Assembly: GCA_900316745.1 (NCBI GenBank) | Contig: ONEB01000011.1 | Coordinates: 70,105 to 134,104, forward strand | Direction: 5' to 3' | Length of the DNA: 64,000 nt | DNA from: an uncultured Eubacteriales bacterium | GTDB taxonomy: Bacteria > Bacillota > Clostridia > Oscillospirales > Oscillospiraceae | Shown here: one piece after another, positions 46,280 to 57,014 of the stretch | Position numbering within the stretch: position 1 is the stretch's first letter | Layout of the letters: each line of letters begins with the position of its first letter | Notes under the pieces: model-generated | Database searches by the model: none | What the model saw: only the letters and a program-made list of their open reading frames with translations | What the model was told of the DNA's origin: nothing | Made by a program: the position numbers and the translations under genes

Positions 46280-48279
46280 AGAAAATCAAGGCCTTCCTCT
46301 CCCGGCTGCAGCCGCCCGCGTGGACGGCGCGGCTGAGCCTGCCGCTGGCGTTTTTGTCCTATCTGCTGCTGGACGTGACGCTGCGCTATCTCTTTGACGG
46401 CGCCGGCGCGGTGCCCGCCTCGTCCTTCCCGCCCTGGCTTTTTTCGGTGATGTGGTCGCTGATCTTCACCAGCGTCGCGGCGCTGCTGCCGCGGCTCTGG
46501 CGGCGGATCTGGCTGGGCGTGACGTTCTTCCTCTTCGCGGCTGAGTGCATCGCCCATGCGGCGCTCTACAAGCTCACGGGCACGTTCTTCTCCTTTGCCG
46601 CCCTCGCCTATGCGGAGGACGGCGCGAAGTTCTTCTCCCCGGCGTATCTCAACATCAAGAGCGCGGAGTGGGTCTGGCTCGCCGTGTGTCTGGTGCTCAT
46701 GCTCGCGGCGATCGCGCTCGCGCCGAAGCAGCGGCACAGCAAAAAGCTGCTGCTGATCCCGGCGCTCGTGATCAGCGTGGCAGCGCTCGCGATCATGCTG
46801 GAGCAGCGCTCGCTGTATACGGACGTCACGCGTGACTATCTCACCTGGGACGCCCAGCGCGAGGACGTCAACTACATCGAAAGCTACTCGCGCATCGAGC
46901 GCACGAACGACTGCTTTTCCGTCACGGGGCTGTATGAATTCACCTACCGCAGCGCCTCGACGACGCTCTTCCCCACGAACTTTGTGAACAAGGATGAGCA
47001 CGCCGCGCTCGACAAATACTACGCCGAGCACCCCAAATCCTCCGACAGCGCTTATGCCGGAGCGCTGAAGGGGCAGAATCTGATCATGATCCTCATGGAG
47101 AGCGTGGACACCTGGATGGTCACGCCGGAGTATATGCCGAATCTTTATGCGCTCATGCAGGAGAGCGTGACGTTCTCGGACTATTACGCGCCGATGTACA
47201 TCACGGCGGCGACGTTCAACAGCGAGTTTGCCGCGAACACGGGTCTTGCCGCGCCGCCGGTCGGCGTCTCGAACGACGCCTACGCCACCTACGCGTTTCC
47301 CTACTCCGCGGCGCATCTCTTCCGGGAAGCCGGCTACACGGCAAACTCCTTCCACGTGGGCAGCCCCGACGTCTACAACCGCGGGAACGTGCATCTGAAT
47401 TTCGGCTTTCAGACCTATAACTCCGCAATGAACATGGGCGTGGACAACGTCTTTCTCGACAGCCAGCTCGTGCGCGCGCACGCACGCTACTCGCCGGGCA
47501 GGCCGTTTTTCAGCTTCCTGCTCACCTACTCCGTCCACGGTCCGCACAACGGCGACATGTGGGGCGCGATCGAGCCGCACTGGAACGAGGCAAACGCCGC
47601 CATTGACTTTGACAGCATGGAATTTCCCACCAAGCTCGACCGGGACGAATACACCTGCGCCATCTCGCAGGCCATGGAGACGGACGCCTTCATCGGCAGC
47701 TTCATGGAGCAGCTGCGCGCCGACGGCAGAGCCGAGAACACCGCCGTCATCTTCCTTGCCGACCACTACGCGAAGTACATGACGAACGCCGAGTTCGTGA
47801 TGCAGCTCAAGGGCGTGCCGAACCGGGACTTTCTCACGCGCGTGCCGTTCGGCATCTGGTCGGAGCGTCTGGAGCCGCAGGTGATCGACAAGGCCGTGAG
47901 CATTCTCGACATCATGCCGACGATCGCGAGCCTGTTTGATCTCGACGTCGATCCGCGCTATTACCTCGGCAATGACATGTTCGACTCCGCCCCCGGTCTT
48001 GTGAACTTTGTCGACGGGCACTGGTACGACGGCACGACCTACTACGACGGCGGATATTACTCCGTGAGCAGGCCCGCAGCCGACGAGTCCGGCAAAAAGG
48101 GCTCGGCGGGCAAAAGCGCCGACGCCGGGACGCCAGGCAGCATCGCCCTCACCAGACTGCACGGCGTCACGCCCGAGCTCCGCGAGCAGACGAGCAGCGC
48201 TTCCCTGCGCATCCACACCGCCTGGCGCACGTTCCAGAGCAACTATTTTGCCTATCTTGCGCAGCAGAAGCATTCCTGA
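46276..48279 (+). CDS. LTA synthase family membrane sulfatase-like protein
   Basis: The 667-residue protein has five predicted membrane segments in the first 180 residues and an extracellular alkaline-phosphatase-fold domain (about 245-600). Family residues are seen in LIMILMESVDTW (metal Glu), AATFNSEFAANTG (the Thr that would carry the glycerophosphate), FFSFLLTYSVHGPH and FLADHYAKY (Asp-His metal pair). It would polymerise glycerol phosphate from phosphatidylglycerol onto a lipid anchor, or transfer a phospho-alcohol to another surface glycan. A Ser/Gly/Lys-rich linker lies near the C-terminus (about 600-625). Confidence 0.9.
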   Translation: MKKIKAFLSRLQPPAWTARLSLPLAFLSYLLLDVTLRYLFDGAGAVPASSFPPWLFSVMWSLIFTSVAALLPRLWRRIWLGVTFFLFAAECIAHAALYKLTGTFFSFAALAYAEDGAKFFSPAYLNIKSAEWVWLAVCLVLMLAAIALAPKQRHSKKLLLIPALVISVAALAIMLEQRSLYTDVTRDYLTWDAQREDVNYIESYSRIERTNDCFSVTGLYEFTYRSASTTLFPTNFVNKDEHAALDKYYAEHPKSSDSAYAGALKGQNLIMILMESVDTWMVTPEYMPNLYALMQESVTFSDYYAPMYITAATFNSEFAANTGLAAPPVGVSNDAYATYAFPYSAAHLFREAGYTANSFHVGSPDVYNRGNVHLNFGFQTYNSAMNMGVDNVFLDSQLVRAHARYSPGRPFFSFLLTYSVHGPHNGDMWGAIEPHWNEANAAIDFDSMEFPTKLDRDEYTCAISQAMETDAFIGSFMEQLRADGRAENTAVIFLADHYAKYMTNAEFVMQLKGVPNRDFLTRVPFGIWSERLEPQVIDKAVSILDIMPTIASLFDLDVDPRYYLGNDMFDSAPGLVNFVDGHWYDGTTYYDGGYYSVSRPAADESGKKGSAGKSADAGTPGSIALTRLHGVTPELREQTSSASLRIHTAWRTFQSNYFAYLAQQKHS

Positions 48280-48296
48280 CCGCATATTTTGTATGC

Positions 48297-48333
48297 GCGC
48301 CGGAGACCGTTTTCAGCGTCTCCGGCGCAGTTT
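48297..48333 (+). terminator. Terminator after LTA synthase gene
   Basis: A perfect 11-bp stem GCGCCGGAGAC (48297-48307) with GTCTCCGGCGC (48318-48328), followed by AGTTTTG. Confidence 0.8.
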
Positions 48334-48405
48334 TGTGAAAATGCGCGGTGAAAAACCGATTTCGAACGGGATTGTTGTCAGATCGACCGAAATTGCGCCG
48401 GCGTG

Positions 48406-48434
48406 TTGACACGGGGCTTTGGCGTTGCTAAAAT
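48406..48434 (+). promoter_or_regulatory. Promoter of the pyrimidine operon
   Basis: TTGACA (48406-48411) and TAAAAT (48429-48434), spacer 17 bp. Transcription would start near 48441, leaving a leader of about 30 nt before pyrC; no PyrR-binding loop or attenuator is present in it, so control must act elsewhere. Confidence 0.85.
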
Positions 48435-48470
48435 AGAGCGAACATGAAACACGAGAAGGAGGTCGAACCC

Positions 48471-49733
48471 GTGGAGTTTCGCATCAAGGGCTGCCGTGCT
48501 TTGATCGACGGCGTTTTTGTCGCTGCGGACATGCTCTCTCGCGGCGGAAGCGTTTTTCCCGTCTCTCCGGAGGAGCCGAACTCCCCCGAGGTCCCTGTTT
48601 TTGAATTTCATAATTGTCTGCTGCTGCCCGGTCTGATAGATGTGCATGTACATCTTCGAGATCCGGGTTTTTCTTTTAAAGAGACCATGCGCACGGGCAC
48701 CATGGCGGCGGCGCGCGGCGGCTACACGACCGTCTGCCCCATGCCAAACCTGAATCCCGTGCCGGACAGCCGCGAGACGCTCACTCTGGAGCTTCAGCGC
48801 ATCCGGGACGACGCGGTCATCCGCGTGCTCCCCTACGCCGCCATCACGAAAGGCGAAAAGGGACAGGAGCTGGCAGAGCTCGAGGCGATGGCGCCGGACT
48901 GCTTTGCGTTCTCCGACGACGGAAAGGGCGTGCAGAATGCGGACATGATGCGCCAGGCGATGAAACGCACTTCGGCGCTCGGCAAGGTGATCGTGGCGCA
49001 CTGCGAGGACGAAACGCTCCTTCACGGCGGCTGCATCCACGACGGGGCGTACGCGAAGGCCCACGGCCACCGCGGCATCTGCTCTGAGTCCGAGTGGAAG
49101 CAGGTGGAGCGCGACGTGCATCTGGCGGAGGAGACCGGCTGCGCCTATCACGTCTGCCACGTCTCGACCAAAGAGAGCGTCGCCATCATCCGCGAAGCCA
49201 AGGCGCGCGGCGTGGACGTGACCTGCGAGACCGCGCCGCACTATCTGCTGCTCACGGAGGACGATCTGCAGGAGGACGGACGCTTCAAGATGAATCCGCC
49301 CATCCGCGAGAGGGCAGACCGCGACGCGCTGCGCGAGGGACTCCTCGACGGCACGGTGGACATGATCGCCACCGACCACGCGCCCCACACGGCGGAGGAA
49401 AAATCCCGCGGGCTCGAAAAGAGCCTGATGGGCGTCGTCGGTCTGGAGTGCGCGCTTTCCGTTTTGTACACGGGGCTTGTGAAAACCGGCCTGATGCCGA
49501 TGGAAACGCTCATCGACCGCATGACGGCGGCGCCCGCGCGGCGCTTTGGTCTGCAAAGCGGTCTGGAAGCCGGAAAGCCGGCTGACTTTCTGATTTTTGA
49601 TCCCGATGAAGAATGGGTCGTCGACCCGAACGACTTTGCCTCCATGGGCCGAGCCACGCCCTTTGCGGGCGAGCGCGTGACGGGACGCGTAAAAATGACG
49701 GTATGCAAAGGAGAGATCGTATGGAACGCGTAA
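48471..49733 (+). CDS. pyrC: Dihydroorotase
   Basis: The GTG at 48471 is chosen: AAGGAGG lies eight bases before it, and an ATG nine codons earlier would be almost at the transcription start. The 420-residue amidohydrolase has the metal motif GLIDVHVHLRDPG, the carboxylated-Lys region, HVCHVSTKES, and IATDHAPHT. It closes carbamoyl aspartate to dihydroorotate. First gene of the eight-gene pyr operon. Confidence 0.95.
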   Translation: MEFRIKGCRALIDGVFVAADMLSRGGSVFPVSPEEPNSPEVPVFEFHNCLLLPGLIDVHVHLRDPGFSFKETMRTGTMAAARGGYTTVCPMPNLNPVPDSRETLTLELQRIRDDAVIRVLPYAAITKGEKGQELAELEAMAPDCFAFSDDGKGVQNADMMRQAMKRTSALGKVIVAHCEDETLLHGGCIHDGAYAKAHGHRGICSESEWKQVERDVHLAEETGCAYHVCHVSTKESVAIIREAKARGVDVTCETAPHYLLLTEDDLQEDGRFKMNPPIRERADRDALREGLLDGTVDMIATDHAPHTAEEKSRGLEKSLMGVVGLECALSVLYTGLVKTGLMPMETLIDRMTAAPARRFGLQSGLEAGKPADFLIFDPDEEWVVDPNDFASMGRATPFAGERVTGRVKMTVCKGEIVWNA

Positions 49734-50851
49734 AACGCAAGCTCGTGCTGGAGACCGGCACGGAATACTACGGCTGCGGCTTCGGCGCAGGCTGCGAGAC
49801 GGTGTGCGAGGCGGTGTTCAACACCTCGATGGTCGGGTATCAGGAGATCGTGTCCGACCCCAGCTACACGGGTCAGGGCGTCGTGATGACCTACCCCATC
49901 ATCGGCAACTACGGCATCACGGACGAGGACTTTGAAACGAAAACCCCGACCATCAGCGCGCTGATCGTGCGCGAATACAACGACAACCCCTCGAACTTCC
50001 GCTACACCAAGACGCTCTCCGAGCTCATGGACGAATACGACATCCCCGGTATCTGGGGCATCGACACGCGCAAGCTCACGCGCGAGATCCGCGACGTGGG
50101 CAGCATGCGCATGCTGCTGACCGGCGCCGAGACCGACCGCGACGCTGCGGTGGCGCGGCTGAAAGGCACGCAGCTGCCCCGCGATCTCGTGCAGCGCGTC
50201 AGCTGCCGCAAGCGCTGGTACTCGCGCACCTCGAACCACCGCTTCAACGTCGTCGCCATCGACTGCGGCATCAAGCTCAACATCGTGCGCAGCTTAAACA
50301 CGCGCGGCTGCAACGTGACGGTCGTGCCCTACAACACCACCGCCGAGGAGATCGCCTTCATGCAGCCGGACGGACTGTTTCTCTCCAACGGCCCCGGCGA
50401 TCCGCAGGACGTGCCAGAGGTCGCCCAGGTCGTGCGAAAGCTCAGAGGCAAGCTCCCGATCTTCGGCATCTGCCTCGGGCACCAGATCATCTCGCTTGCC
50501 TACGGCGCCGAGACCTACAAGCTGAAGTTCGGTCACCGCGGCGGGAACCACCCCGTGCGCGATCTCACGACCGGCAGAATCGAGATCACGAGCCAGAACC
50601 ACAGCTACGCCGTGCGCGCCGAGTCGCTGGAGGGCACGGGGCTTGCCGCGACGCATGTAAACCTCCTCGACGGCACCATCGAGGGCGTCTCCTGCGCGCG
50701 TGACCGCGTCTTCTCCGTGCAGTACCACCCCGAGAGCGCGCCCGGTCCGCAGGACAGCGGCTATCTCTTCGACCGCTTCATCGACCTGCTCGCCGAGAGC
50801 AAGGCCGAGCCCGACACCCAGATCTCGCTCTTCAGCGGAAAGGAGGCCTGA
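49721..50851 (+). CDS. carA: Carbamoyl phosphate synthase small subunit
   Basis: The ATG at 49721 follows AAGGAGAG and overlaps the pyrC end by 13 bases. The 376-residue subunit has the N-terminal CPSase small-chain domain and a class I glutamine amidotransferase domain with FGICLGHQ (catalytic Cys) and VQYHPE (His-Glu). It supplies ammonia from glutamine to CarB. Confidence 0.97.
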   Translation: MERVKRKLVLETGTEYYGCGFGAGCETVCEAVFNTSMVGYQEIVSDPSYTGQGVVMTYPIIGNYGITDEDFETKTPTISALIVREYNDNPSNFRYTKTLSELMDEYDIPGIWGIDTRKLTREIRDVGSMRMLLTGAETDRDAAVARLKGTQLPRDLVQRVSCRKRWYSRTSNHRFNVVAIDCGIKLNIVRSLNTRGCNVTVVPYNTTAEEIAFMQPDGLFLSNGPGDPQDVPEVAQVVRKLRGKLPIFGICLGHQIISLAYGAETYKLKFGHRGGNHPVRDLTTGRIEITSQNHSYAVRAESLEGTGLAATHVNLLDGTIEGVSCARDRVFSVQYHPESAPGPQDSGYLFDRFIDLLAESKAEPDTQISLFSGKEA

Positions 50852-50856
50852 CCGCC

Positions 50857-53800
50857 ATGCCGAAACGCACCGACATCCACAAGATCCTTGTCATCGGCTC
50901 CGGCCCGATCGTGATCGGTCAGGCCGCCGAGTTTGACTACGCCGGCACGCAGGCGTGTCTGGCGCTGCGCGAAGAGGGCTATGAGGTCGTCCTCGCAAAC
51001 TCCAACCCCGCCACCATCATGACCGACACCGCCATCGCGGACAAGGTCTACATGGAGCCGCTCACACCGGAATACGTCGGCCGCATCATCCGCTATGAGC
51101 GCCCGGACGCCATCATCCCCGGTCTCGGCGGTCAGACGGGTCTGAATCTCGTGACGCAGCTCTATGAATCGGGCGTCCTGCACGAGTGTCAGGTCGAGGT
51201 GCTGGGCACGCGCCCCGAGAGCATCGCCTGCGCGGAGGACCGCGAGAAGTTCAAAAAGCTCTGTGAGGCGCTGGGCGAGCCGGTGCTCCCGAGCCAGATC
51301 GCAACGAGCATCGACGAGTGCCGCCGCGCAGCGCGCGAGATCGGCTACCCCGTCGTGCTGCGTCCCGCGTTCACGCTGGGCGGCACGGGCGGCGGCTTTG
51401 CCGACGATGACGAGGAGCTGCGCGCCCTCGCCAAGAACGCCCTTGCCCTCTCGCCCGTGCATCAGGTGCTCGTGGAAAAGAGCATCAAGGGCTACAAGGA
51501 AATCGAATACGAAGTCATGCGCGACGCAAATGACACCGCCATCACCGTCTGCAACATGGAGAACCTCGACCCTGTCGGCATCCACACCGGTGACAGCATC
51601 GTCGTCGCGCCGAGCCAGACGCTGACGAACCGCGAATACCACATGCTGCGCGACAGCGCGCTGCGCCTGATCCGCGCGCTCGAAGTCGAGGGCGGCTGCA
51701 ACGTGCAGTTTGCGCTCGACCCCGAGAGCTTCCAGTATTACCTCATCGAGGTCAATCCCCGCGTCTCGCGCTCCTCGGCGCTCGCGAGCAAGGCCAGCGG
51801 CTATCCGATCGCGCGGGTCTCTGCGAAGATCGCCGTCGGCATGACGCTCGACGAGATCATGATCGCCAACACTCCCGCCTCCTTTGAGCCGACGCTCGAC
51901 TACGTCGTGACGAAGATGCCGCGCTTCCCGTTTGACAAGTTCGCCGGCGCCTCGAACAAGCTCGGCACACAGATGAAGGCCACGGGCGAAGTGATGAGCG
52001 TGGGCCGCACGATCGAGGAGAGCCTCTTAAAGGCGATCCGCTCGCTGGAAATCGGCGTGAGCCACGTCTACATGCCGAAGTTCCACCACATGCCGATCGA
52101 GGAGCTCATGGAGTACATCAAGATCGGCACGGACGACCGCATCTTCGCCATCGCGCAGCTGATGTGGCTGGGCGTGGACTACAACCGCATCTGCAACCTC
52201 ACGGGCATCGACATGCTCTTCCTCGACAAGCTGCACAACATCGTCGAGCTCGAGCGCGCCATCAAGGACACGCCGTTCGATCCCGAGGCGCTGCTTGCCG
52301 CCAAGCGCATGGGCTTTTCCGACCACCACCTCGCGCACCTCTGGAAGTGCACCGAGCAGGAGGTCTCGGCCGAGCGGCAGAAGCGCGGCATCCGCCCCGT
52401 GTACAAGATGATCGACACCTGCGCGAGCGAGTTTGAAAGCTACATCCCCTACTTCTACTCCACCTACGAGCAGGAGAATGAATCCATCGTGTCTGACCGC
52501 GAGAAGATCCTCGTGCTCGGCGCGGGCCCGATCCGCATCGGACAGGGCGTGGAGTTTGACTACTCCACCGTCCACGCGGTCAAGACGATCCGCGAGGCGG
52601 GGTATGAGGCCATCATCATCAACAACAACCCCGAAACGGTGTCCACGGACTACACCTGCTCGGACAAGCTCTACTTCGAGCCGCTCACCGTCGAGGACGT
52701 GATGAACGTCATCGAGCTGGAAAAGCCCCTCGGCGTGATCGCAACGCTCGGCGGGCAGACCGCCATCAACCTCGTCGAGCCGCTGATGGAGCGCGGCGTG
52801 AAGATGATCGGCACGCAGCCCGACGCCATCGAGCGCGCGGAGAACCGCGACTGCTTTGAAAAGCTCCTGCTGGAGCTCTGCATCCCGCAGCCGAACGGCG
52901 AGGCCGTGACGAACATCCCCGCCGGCGTGCGCGCAGCCGAGCGCATCGGCTACCCCGTGCTCGTTCGCCCGAGCTATGTGCTCGGCGGCAGAGCCATGCA
53001 GATCGTCTCGAACGAATCCGCGCTGCGGCAGTATCTGGAGACCGCCGTGCGCATCGACGAAAAGCAGCCCGTGCTGGTGGACAAATACATCATCGGCCGC
53101 GAGGTCGAGGTGGACGCCGTCTGCGACGGCGAGAACGTCTTCGTCCCCGGCATCATGGAGCACGTGGAGCGCACGGGCGTCCACTCCGGCGACAGCATCA
53201 GCGTCTATCCCGCCGTGAGTCTGACCCCCGCCGTGAAAGAGACGATCCTGGACTACACGCGCAGGCTCGGACTCGGCATCGGCATCGTGGGGCTTTACAA
53301 CATCCAGTTCATCGTGGACAAGCAGGACAACGTCTATATCATCGAGGTCAATCCCCGCTCGAGCCGCACGGTGCCCTTCATCTCCAAGTCCACGGGTTAC
53401 AGCCTCGCCGACATCGGCACGCTCGCGATGCTCGGCCGCTCTCTCCGGGAGCAGGGCATCGACGTGATCTGCCCCAAGGACAAGCCGCGCTATTTCGTCA
53501 AGGCGCCCGCGTTCTCGTTCTCGAAGATCTCGGGGCTCGACGCCTACCTTTCCCCGGAAATGAAATCCACCGGCGAGGCCATCGGCTATGACAAGGCGCT
53601 CAACCGCGCCCTGTTCAAGGCGCTGCAGGCCAGCGGCATGAACGTCGCCAACTCCGGCACGGTCTTCGTCACGATCGCGGACTCCGACAAGGAAGAGGCC
53701 CTGCCGCTCATCCGGCGCTTTTACAATCTCGGCTTCAACATCGAGGCCACCGAGGGCACGGCGCGCTTCCTGCGCGAGCACGGCATCCGCACCCGCATCA

Positions 53801-54036
53801 AGAAAAAGCTCTCCGAGGGCAGCGACGAGATCCTGCAGTCGATCCGCCGCGGCTATGTGAGCTATGTCATCAACACGCGCGACATCAGCTCTCTGTCGAG
53901 CCACACGGACGGCTTTGAGATCCGCCGCTGCGCCGTGGAAAACAACGTCACGATCTTCACCGCGCTCGACACCGTGAAGGCTCTGCTCGACGTGCTGGAG
54001 GAGATCACGATCAGCATTTCGACCGTGGATATGTGA
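50857..54036 (+). CDS. carB: Carbamoyl phosphate synthase large subunit
   Basis: The 1059-residue protein has two homologous ATP-grasp halves (starting at about 1 and 545; each with GPIVIGQ or GPIRIGQG and VEVNPR) that make and use carboxyphosphate, and a C-terminal MGS-like domain (about 935-1059) where UMP and ornithine act in characterised enzymes. AGGAGG precedes the ATG. With carA five bases upstream, it feeds the pyrimidine and arginine pathways. Confidence 0.98.
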   Translation: MPKRTDIHKILVIGSGPIVIGQAAEFDYAGTQACLALREEGYEVVLANSNPATIMTDTAIADKVYMEPLTPEYVGRIIRYERPDAIIPGLGGQTGLNLVTQLYESGVLHECQVEVLGTRPESIACAEDREKFKKLCEALGEPVLPSQIATSIDECRRAAREIGYPVVLRPAFTLGGTGGGFADDDEELRALAKNALALSPVHQVLVEKSIKGYKEIEYEVMRDANDTAITVCNMENLDPVGIHTGDSIVVAPSQTLTNREYHMLRDSALRLIRALEVEGGCNVQFALDPESFQYYLIEVNPRVSRSSALASKASGYPIARVSAKIAVGMTLDEIMIANTPASFEPTLDYVVTKMPRFPFDKFAGASNKLGTQMKATGEVMSVGRTIEESLLKAIRSLEIGVSHVYMPKFHHMPIEELMEYIKIGTDDRIFAIAQLMWLGVDYNRICNLTGIDMLFLDKLHNIVELERAIKDTPFDPEALLAAKRMGFSDHHLAHLWKCTEQEVSAERQKRGIRPVYKMIDTCASEFESYIPYFYSTYEQENESIVSDREKILVLGAGPIRIGQGVEFDYSTVHAVKTIREAGYEAIIINNNPETVSTDYTCSDKLYFEPLTVEDVMNVIELEKPLGVIATLGGQTAINLVEPLMERGVKMIGTQPDAIERAENRDCFEKLLLELCIPQPNGEAVTNIPAGVRAAERIGYPVLVRPSYVLGGRAMQIVSNESALRQYLETAVRIDEKQPVLVDKYIIGREVEVDAVCDGENVFVPGIMEHVERTGVHSGDSISVYPAVSLTPAVKETILDYTRRLGLGIGIVGLYNIQFIVDKQDNVYIIEVNPRSSRTVPFISKSTGYSLADIGTLAMLGRSLREQGIDVICPKDKPRYFVKAPAFSFSKISGLDAYLSPEMKSTGEAIGYDKALNRALFKALQASGMNVANSGTVFVTIADSDKEEALPLIRRFYNLGFNIEATEGTARFLREHGIRTRIKKKLSEGSDEILQSIRRGYVSYVINTRDISSLSSHTDGFEIRRCAVENNVTIFTALDTVKALLDVLEEITISISTVDM

Positions 54037-54037
54037 T

Positions 54038-54766
54038 ATGAAGCAATCTGTTTTTACTCTGATTCAAAACACACCGCTGACGGCTTCCGTCCACGAGCTG
54101 AAGCTGCGCGGCGACTGCTCGGCCATCACCGCGCCGGGACAGTTCGTGCAGGTCAGCGTCCCCGGCAAATTCCTGCGCCGCCCGTTCTCTGTCTGCGACT
54201 GCGAGGACGATGTGCTCACGCTCTGCGTGCGCAAAAGCGGCGCGGGCACGCATGCGCTCTGCGCCATGGAGCCGGGCGCGCAGCTCGATCTGCTCACCGG
54301 GCTCGGCAACGGCTTTTACACGCGCCATGTGACCCCCATGCCCCTGCTCGTCGGCGGCGGCAGCGGCGTCGGCGCGCTGTACGGTCTGGCAAAGGAGCTC
54401 TGTGAGCGCGGCAAGATCGTCACCGTCGCCATGGGATTCCGGACGGCAGCTGATGTATATTATGTTAACCAGTTTCAAGACCTCGGCGCCGACGTCTATG
54501 TCTACACCGAGGACGGCTCCCGCGGCGGCGCCGGGATGGCGACCGACGCCGTGGGACTGAACCATTCCGAGCTCTTCGCCTGCGGCCCGCTCGCCATGCT
54601 CGAGGAGCTGGACGCCTTGGAAGAGCGCGATGCACAGTTCTCGCTGGAGGCGCGCATGGGCTGCGGCTTCGGCGCGTGCATGGGCTGCACGATCGAAACG
54701 GTGAACGGTCCCAGACGCGTGTGCGCCGACGGCCCCGTATTTCCCGGAAAGGCGGTGCTCTGGTGA
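54038..54766 (+). CDS. pyrK: Dihydroorotate dehydrogenase B, electron transfer subunit PyrK
   Basis: The 242-residue protein has the ferredoxin-reductase FAD domain (RRPFSVCDCED), an NAD domain (LLVGGGSGVGALYGL) and a C-terminal 2Fe-2S cluster motif in MGCGFGACMGC with a fourth Cys in VCADGPVF. It passes electrons between the PyrD flavin and NAD+. The gene begins one base after the carB stop. Confidence 0.95.
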   Translation: MKQSVFTLIQNTPLTASVHELKLRGDCSAITAPGQFVQVSVPGKFLRRPFSVCDCEDDVLTLCVRKSGAGTHALCAMEPGAQLDLLTGLGNGFYTRHVTPMPLLVGGGSGVGALYGLAKELCERGKIVTVAMGFRTAADVYYVNQFQDLGADVYVYTEDGSRGGAGMATDAVGLNHSELFACGPLAMLEELDALEERDAQFSLEARMGCGFGACMGCTIETVNGPRRVCADGPVFPGKAVLW

Positions 54767-55677
54767 CAACTTATGTAAACCTCTGCGGCATTCGTCTCGA
54801 CAACCCGATCATCCCCGCCTCCGGCACCTTCGGCTACGGGCAGGAGTTTGCCCGGCTCTATGATTTAGACTGCCTCGGCAGCTTCTCCTGCAAGGGCACG
54901 ACGCTTCAGCCGCGCTTCGGAAACCCCGCGCCGCGCATTGCCGAGGCAAACGACGGCATGCTCAATTCCGTCGGGCTGCAAAACCCCGGCATCGACGCCG
55001 TGATCGAGCGCGAGATGCCGGCCGCGGCTCAGATCTTTCACAAGCCCATCGTGGCAAACATCTGCGGCTTTTCCACGGAGGAGTACATCGCCGTGGCGGA
55101 GAAGTTTGACGCATGCCCGCAGGTCGGATGGCTGGAGCTGAATATCTCCTGTCCGAACGTGCACGGCGGCGGCATGGGCTTCGGCACGAGCTGCGAGACG
55201 GCTGCGGCAGTCACAAAAGCCGTAAAACGCCATGTACAAAAACCGCTCATCGTGAAGCTCACGCCGAACGTGACGGACATTGCCGCCATCGCCAAAGCCT
55301 GCGAGGAGGCGGGCGCGGACGGCATCTCGCTGATCAACACCCTGCTTGCCATGCGCATCGATCCCGCGACGCGCAGGCCGGTTCTGGCAAACACCACGGG
55401 CGGGCTCTCGGGCGCTGCGGTCTTCCCTGTGGCGGTGCGGATGGTCTGGCAGGTCTACAACGCCGTATCCGTCCCGATCATCGGCATGGGCGGCGTGCGA
55501 ACGGCCCGGGACGTGATCGAGATGATGCTCGCCGGCGCGACCTGCGTCGGCGTGGGCGCTGAGAATCTGCGCAACCCTTACGCCGCGCGGGACATCGTCG
55601 CGGCGCTGCCGGACGAAATGGCAAAGTACAACATCGAAAATCTTTCCGATATCATAGGAGGTGCCCACCATGGCTAA
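54763..55677 (+). CDS. pyrD: Dihydroorotate dehydrogenase class 1B catalytic subunit
   Basis: The GTG at 54763 overlaps the pyrK stop by four bases (GTGA). The 304-residue TIM-barrel flavoenzyme has [32 protein letters not shown] (catalytic Cys of class 1), VKLTPNV and [10 protein letters not shown]. It oxidises dihydroorotate to orotate and is active with PyrK. Confidence 0.97.
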   Translation: MTTYVNLCGIRLDNPIIPASGTFGYGQEFARLYDLDCLGSFSCKGTTLQPRFGNPAPRIAEANDGMLNSVGLQNPGIDAVIEREMPAAAQIFHKPIVANICGFSTEEYIAVAEKFDACPQVGWLELNISCPNVHGGGMGFGTSCETAAAVTKAVKRHVQKPLIVKLTPNVTDIAAIAKACEEAGADGISLINTLLAMRIDPATRRPVLANTTGGLSGAAVFPVAVRMVWQVYNAVSVPIIGMGGVRTARDVIEMMLAGATCVGVGAENLRNPYAARDIVAALPDEMAKYNIENLSDIIGGAHHG

Positions 55678-56371
55678 GGACGTCATCATCGCCTGCGACT
55701 TTCCCTCCGGGGGCGAGACGCTGGCATTTCTGGAGCAGTTTGAGACCGAGCGCCCGTACGTCAAGATCGGCATGGAGCTCTTTTACGGCGCGGGGCCGGA
55801 CATCGTCCGCGCGATCCGCGACCGCGGGCATCCGATCTTTCTGGATCTGAAGCTCTGCGACATTCCGAACACGGTCAAAAGCGCGATGCGCGTGCTGCGC
55901 GACCTCGGCGCGGACATGGTGAACCTGCACGCGTTCGGCACGCGCGCCATGATGGAGGCGGCCCTCGAGGGGCTCACCCGTCCGGACGGGACGCGCGCGC
56001 TGCTGATCGCCGTGACCCAGCTCACGAGCACGAGCGAGGAGCGCATGAAAAAAGAGCTTCTCATCGACCGCCCGCTTTCCGACACCGTGCTGCACTATGC
56101 CGAGAACGCGAAGCTCGCCGGTCTCGACGGCGTGGTCTGCTCGCCGCTGGAGGCAGGGCTCGTGCATGAGCGCTGCGGGATGGACTTTCTCACCGTGACG
56201 CCCGGCGTGCGCTTTTCTGACAGCGCCGTCGGCGATCAGGTGCGCGTGACGACGCCGGAGCGCGCCCGCACGCTCGGCTCTGATTACATTGTGGTCGGCC
56301 GCCCGATCACTAGAGCGGAAGACCCCGTTGCGGCCTACCGCCGCTGCGTAAATGAATTTCTGGGAGGTTAA
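55670..56371 (+). CDS. pyrF: Orotidine 5'-phosphate decarboxylase
   Basis: The ATG at 55670 has AGGAGG upstream and overlaps pyrD by eight bases. The 233-residue barrel contains the catalytic [13 protein letters not shown] (Asp-Lys-Asp) and the phosphate site region [12 protein letters not shown]. It converts OMP to UMP. Confidence 0.96.
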   Translation: MAKDVIIACDFPSGGETLAFLEQFETERPYVKIGMELFYGAGPDIVRAIRDRGHPIFLDLKLCDIPNTVKSAMRVLRDLGADMVNLHAFGTRAMMEAALEGLTRPDGTRALLIAVTQLTSTSEERMKKELLIDRPLSDTVLHYAENAKLAGLDGVVCSPLEAGLVHERCGMDFLTVTPGVRFSDSAVGDQVRVTTPERARTLGSDYIVVGRPITRAEDPVAAYRRCVNEFLGG

Positions 56372-56375
56372 AGCC

Positions 56376-57014
56376 ATGGAAACCGTTATTGCCCGCCATC
56401 TGCTGGAGATCGGCGCCGTATTCCTCCGTCCGGAGGAGCCCTTTACCTGGGCCAGCGGCATCAAAAGCCCCATCTACACCGACAACCGCCTGATTCTCAC
56501 CGCGCCCGAGGCGCGTGAGCGGGTCGAATCCAAGCTCGCCTTTACGATCAAGCAGCACTATCCCGAGGTCGAGGTGCTCATGGGCACCGCCACCGCCGGC
56601 ATTGCGCACGCAGCGATCGCGGCGCACCTGATGGGTCTGCCGATGGGCTATGTCCGCTCCGGCGCAAAGGATCACGGACGGCAGAACCGCATCGAGGGAA
56701 AGCTGACCCCGGGCCAGAAGGTTGTCGTGGTGGAGGATCTCATCTCCACGGGCGGCAGCGTCATCACCACGGTCGAAGCCCTGCGCGAGGCGGGCGCCGA
56801 GGTGCTCGGTGTCGTGAGCATCTTCACCTACGGCATGCAGCGCGGAAAGGACGCGCTCGCAAAGGCCGGGATCGAGGCTGTGAGTCTCACAAATCTCGAC
56901 TCCGTCGCCGCCGTCGCCGCCGAAGAGGGCTATATCAGCGAGCACGACGTCGCGCGCATTCTCGCCTTCCGCGACAACCCCTCCGACGAATCATGGATGG
57001 AGAAGCGGGCATGA
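56376..57014 (+). CDS. pyrE: Orotate phosphoribosyltransferase
   Basis: The ATG at 56376 follows GGGAGG. The 212-residue enzyme has the PRPP-binding motif [13 protein letters not shown] (about 116-128). It makes OMP from orotate. The stop overlaps pyrB by four bases (ATGA). The order pyrF-pyrE is common in Clostridia. Confidence 0.96.
   Translation: METVIARHLLEIGAVFLRPEEPFTWASGIKSPIYTDNRLILTAPEARERVESKLAFTIKQHYPEVEVLMGTATAGIAHAAIAAHLMGLPMGYVRSGAKDHGRQNRIEGKLTPGQKVVVVEDLISTGGSVITTVEALREAGAEVLGVVSIFTYGMQRGKDALAKAGIEAVSLTNLDSVAAVAAEEGYISEHDVARILAFRDNPSDESWMEKRA

Noticed and set aside
46222..48285. 687-codon open frame on the minus strand
   Set aside because: Antisense to the LTA synthase gene; composition is an Arg/His/Val-rich shadow.
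48340..48470. PyrR-binding attenuator
   Set aside because: The predicted leader is too short and has no paired terminator/antiterminator.
52027..53904. 625-codon open frame on the minus strand
   Set aside because: Antisense to carB, whose ATP-grasp motifs are unmistakable.
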